From the NCBI GenBank assembly GCA_900551595.1, contig URWR01000022.1:1-15887 (forward strand): a DNA stretch of 15,887 nt, written 5' to 3'. Source of the stretch: an uncultured Coriobacteriaceae bacterium (lineage in GTDB: Bacteria > Actinomycetota > Coriobacteriia > Coriobacteriales > Atopobiaceae). The position numbers were made by a program, and so were the translations under genes. Below are positions 14,779-15,887 of this stretch, one piece after another; position 1 is the first letter of the stretch, and each line of letters begins with the position of its first letter. Under the pieces are notes generated by a model. It was not told where the DNA came from and made no database searches. It was given only the letters and a program-made list of their open reading frames with translations.

Positions 14779-15726
14779 ATGGCCGACGACCATGGCAGTG
14801 ATACGCCCGATCTTTCTCGTTCTGCTCTTGTGGCACGGCTTGAACGTGCAATGGGGCCTGGCGATGTACTTCTCGATGAGCCTATGTGCAATCACACCAC
14901 GTTTAAAATTGGTGGCCCTGCAGATGTCTATGTAACGCCCGATTCACCCGACCGCGTTGTTTCGGCTGTAAACATATGCCGGGATTTAGGCGTGCCTTAT
15001 TTTATTTTAGGGCGCGGCTCAGATCTGCTTGTGGGAGATAAGGGCTATCGAGGCGTTATTATCTGCATGGCTGATGCCTTTGATGATCTTTTGGTAGATG
15101 GCGAGCGCATGGTATGCCAGTCGGGGGTTACGCTTTCCGATGCTGCAGAGATGGCGTGCGCCCTTAGTCTTACCGGGCTTGAGTTTGCTTGTGGTATTCC
15201 TGGCACTGTTGGTGGTGCTGTCTTTATGAATGCCGGGGCCTATGATGGTCAAATTTCCGATGTGCTTGAAGAGGCGCGTGTGCTTACGCCCGACGGCGAA
15301 GTGCTCGATCTCAAGAATGATGAGCTTGAACTTGGATACCGCACGAGCCGTGTTAACACCGACGGTCTTGTGGTGCTTTCTGCCACCTTCCGCCTTACCC
15401 GTGGCGACGAAGAAGCCATTCGTGCTCGGATGGATGATTTAACAGCTCGTCGAGAAAACCGTCAGCCTTTGGAATTACCAAGCGCGGGATCGACCTTTAA
15501 GCGTCCAGAGGGCTACTTTGCGGGCAAACTCATTTCTGATGCTGGCTTACAGGGCTATCGTGTGGGTGGCGCTGAAGTCTCACAAAAACATGCCGGTTTC
15601 GTTGTAAATGTTGATAATGCCACAGCAGCGGATGTGCGCGCGGTTATCACGCATGTACAAGATGAGGTAGAGCGCCTTAATGGCGTGCGCTTGCAGCCGG
15701 AAGTTCGTTTTGTGGGCGAGTTTTAA
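14779..15726 (+). CDS. murB: UDP-N-acetylenolpyruvoylglucosamine reductase
   Basis: This 315-residue FAD enzyme reduces UDP-GlcNAc-enolpyruvate to UDP-MurNAc with NADPH, the second committed step of peptidoglycan synthesis, in the cytoplasm. Visible motifs are TTFKIGGPADVYV (40-52), LGRGSDLLVG (78-87, Asp82 where Asn is usual in GxGSNLLV), GIPGTVGGAVFMNAGAY (139-155), Arg188 in LGYRTSR, catalytic Ser238 in SAGSTFKRP, FAGKLISDAGLQGYRVGGAEVS (247-268) and Glu308 in LQPEVRF. The lack of the type I insertion makes it a type II MurB. ATG 14779 is preferred, with AAGGAG 11 bases upstream; a GTG four codons earlier overlaps that site. It diverges from the FMN-controlled riboflavin operon and converges, three bases apart, on the next gene. 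Confidence 0.96.
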   Translation: MADDHGSDTPDLSRSALVARLERAMGPGDVLLDEPMCNHTTFKIGGPADVYVTPDSPDRVVSAVNICRDLGVPYFILGRGSDLLVGDKGYRGVIICMADAFDDLLVDGERMVCQSGVTLSDAAEMACALSLTGLEFACGIPGTVGGAVFMNAGAYDGQISDVLEEARVLTPDGEVLDLKNDELELGYRTSRVNTDGLVVLSATFRLTRGDEEAIRARMDDLTARRENRQPLELPSAGSTFKRPEGYFAGKLISDAGLQGYRVGGAEVSQKHAGFVVNVDNATAADVRAVITHVQDEVERLNGVRLQPEVRFVGEF

Positions 15727-15729
15727 GCG

Positions 15730-15887
15730 CTAACTATCAGATGGGATCTGTGTTTGTGGTGTTATGAGTGAGCTGGTGCTTCCACCGGTAAGCTCTCCAT
15801 GGGCCATGTTTACCGCATCTACGACAGGTATAAGAGCTGCAAAATCTTGTGGTGCATTTGACATGATGGCCACTACGTAGGTACCAG
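15730..15887 (-). CDS. C-terminal end of a serine hydrolase / beta-lactamase-like protein (partial)
   Basis: The last 51 codons of a minus-strand gene are present, ending with TAG at 15730-15732, three bases from the murB stop. The fragment GTYVVAIMSNAP followed by DFAALIPVVDAVNMAHGEL resembles the final strand and helix of class A beta-lactamase or D-Ala-D-Ala-carboxypeptidase-like domains (pattern YVLAVMT-x3, then a terminal helix). A Ser/Thr/Gln-rich tail of about 18 residues follows. Catalytic motifs lie outside the window, so enzyme class and activity remain open. Confidence 0.6.
   Translation of the reverse strand, partial: GTYVVAIMSNAPQDFAALIPVVDAVNMAHGELTGGSTSSLITPQTQIPSDS

Overview
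The window looks like a chromosomal stretch of a Gram-positive actinobacterium. A member of the Coriobacteriia close to the Atopobiaceae is my best guess. That placement is an inference from moderate GC, strong AGGAGG-type ribosome binding sites, ATG/TTG starts, a fused EcfA1-EcfA2 ATPase and the general character of the proteins; it was not tested by a search. Nearly all the DNA is genic and most genes are on the minus strand. There is no phage, IS element or CRISPR array.

Left part (63-5716, minus): a four-gene unit transcribed as response regulator, histidine kinase, ABC ATPase, large double-FtsX permease. The order is that of Bce-type peptide-sensing/detoxification modules. The kinase has two membrane helices joined by only about a dozen residues. 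A perfect 18-bp palindrome containing TGACA-N4-TGTCA lies just upstream of the transporter genes. The permease, however, is a two-ectodomain, eight-helix type rather than a canonical BceB.

Middle part: cutC runs divergently from the regulator gene (plus strand, TTG start). It is followed by a terminator and tRNA-Gln(TTG) on the minus strand. Next comes a minus-strand envelope-related operon, in transcription order galE, a polyprenyl diphosphate synthase, and a cytoplasmic two-domain peptidoglycan-binding protein with what looks like a degenerate amidase domain (CwlM-like layout). A roughly 300-bp divergent control region separates galE from a plus-strand class I DAHP synthase (aromatic amino-acid pathway).

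Right part: an ECF vitamin transporter operon on the minus strand. It is preceded by an unmistakable FMN riboswitch and reads RibU-like S component, fused EcfA1-EcfA2 ATPase, EcfT. The ecfT gene is interrupted by a net -1 frameshift near 11550, and both ATPase-coupling motifs lie on the far side of the break, so the system is either damaged, recoded, or affected by a sequence error. Divergent from it is murB, the FAD-dependent peptidoglycan precursor reductase. The window closes with the 3' end of a convergent serine-hydrolase/beta-lactamase-like gene.

The items most worth checking are the broken ecfT, the Bce-like operator with its non-canonical permease, and the pseudo-amidase. None is clearly a wholly new system; each is a specific, testable departure from a known family.
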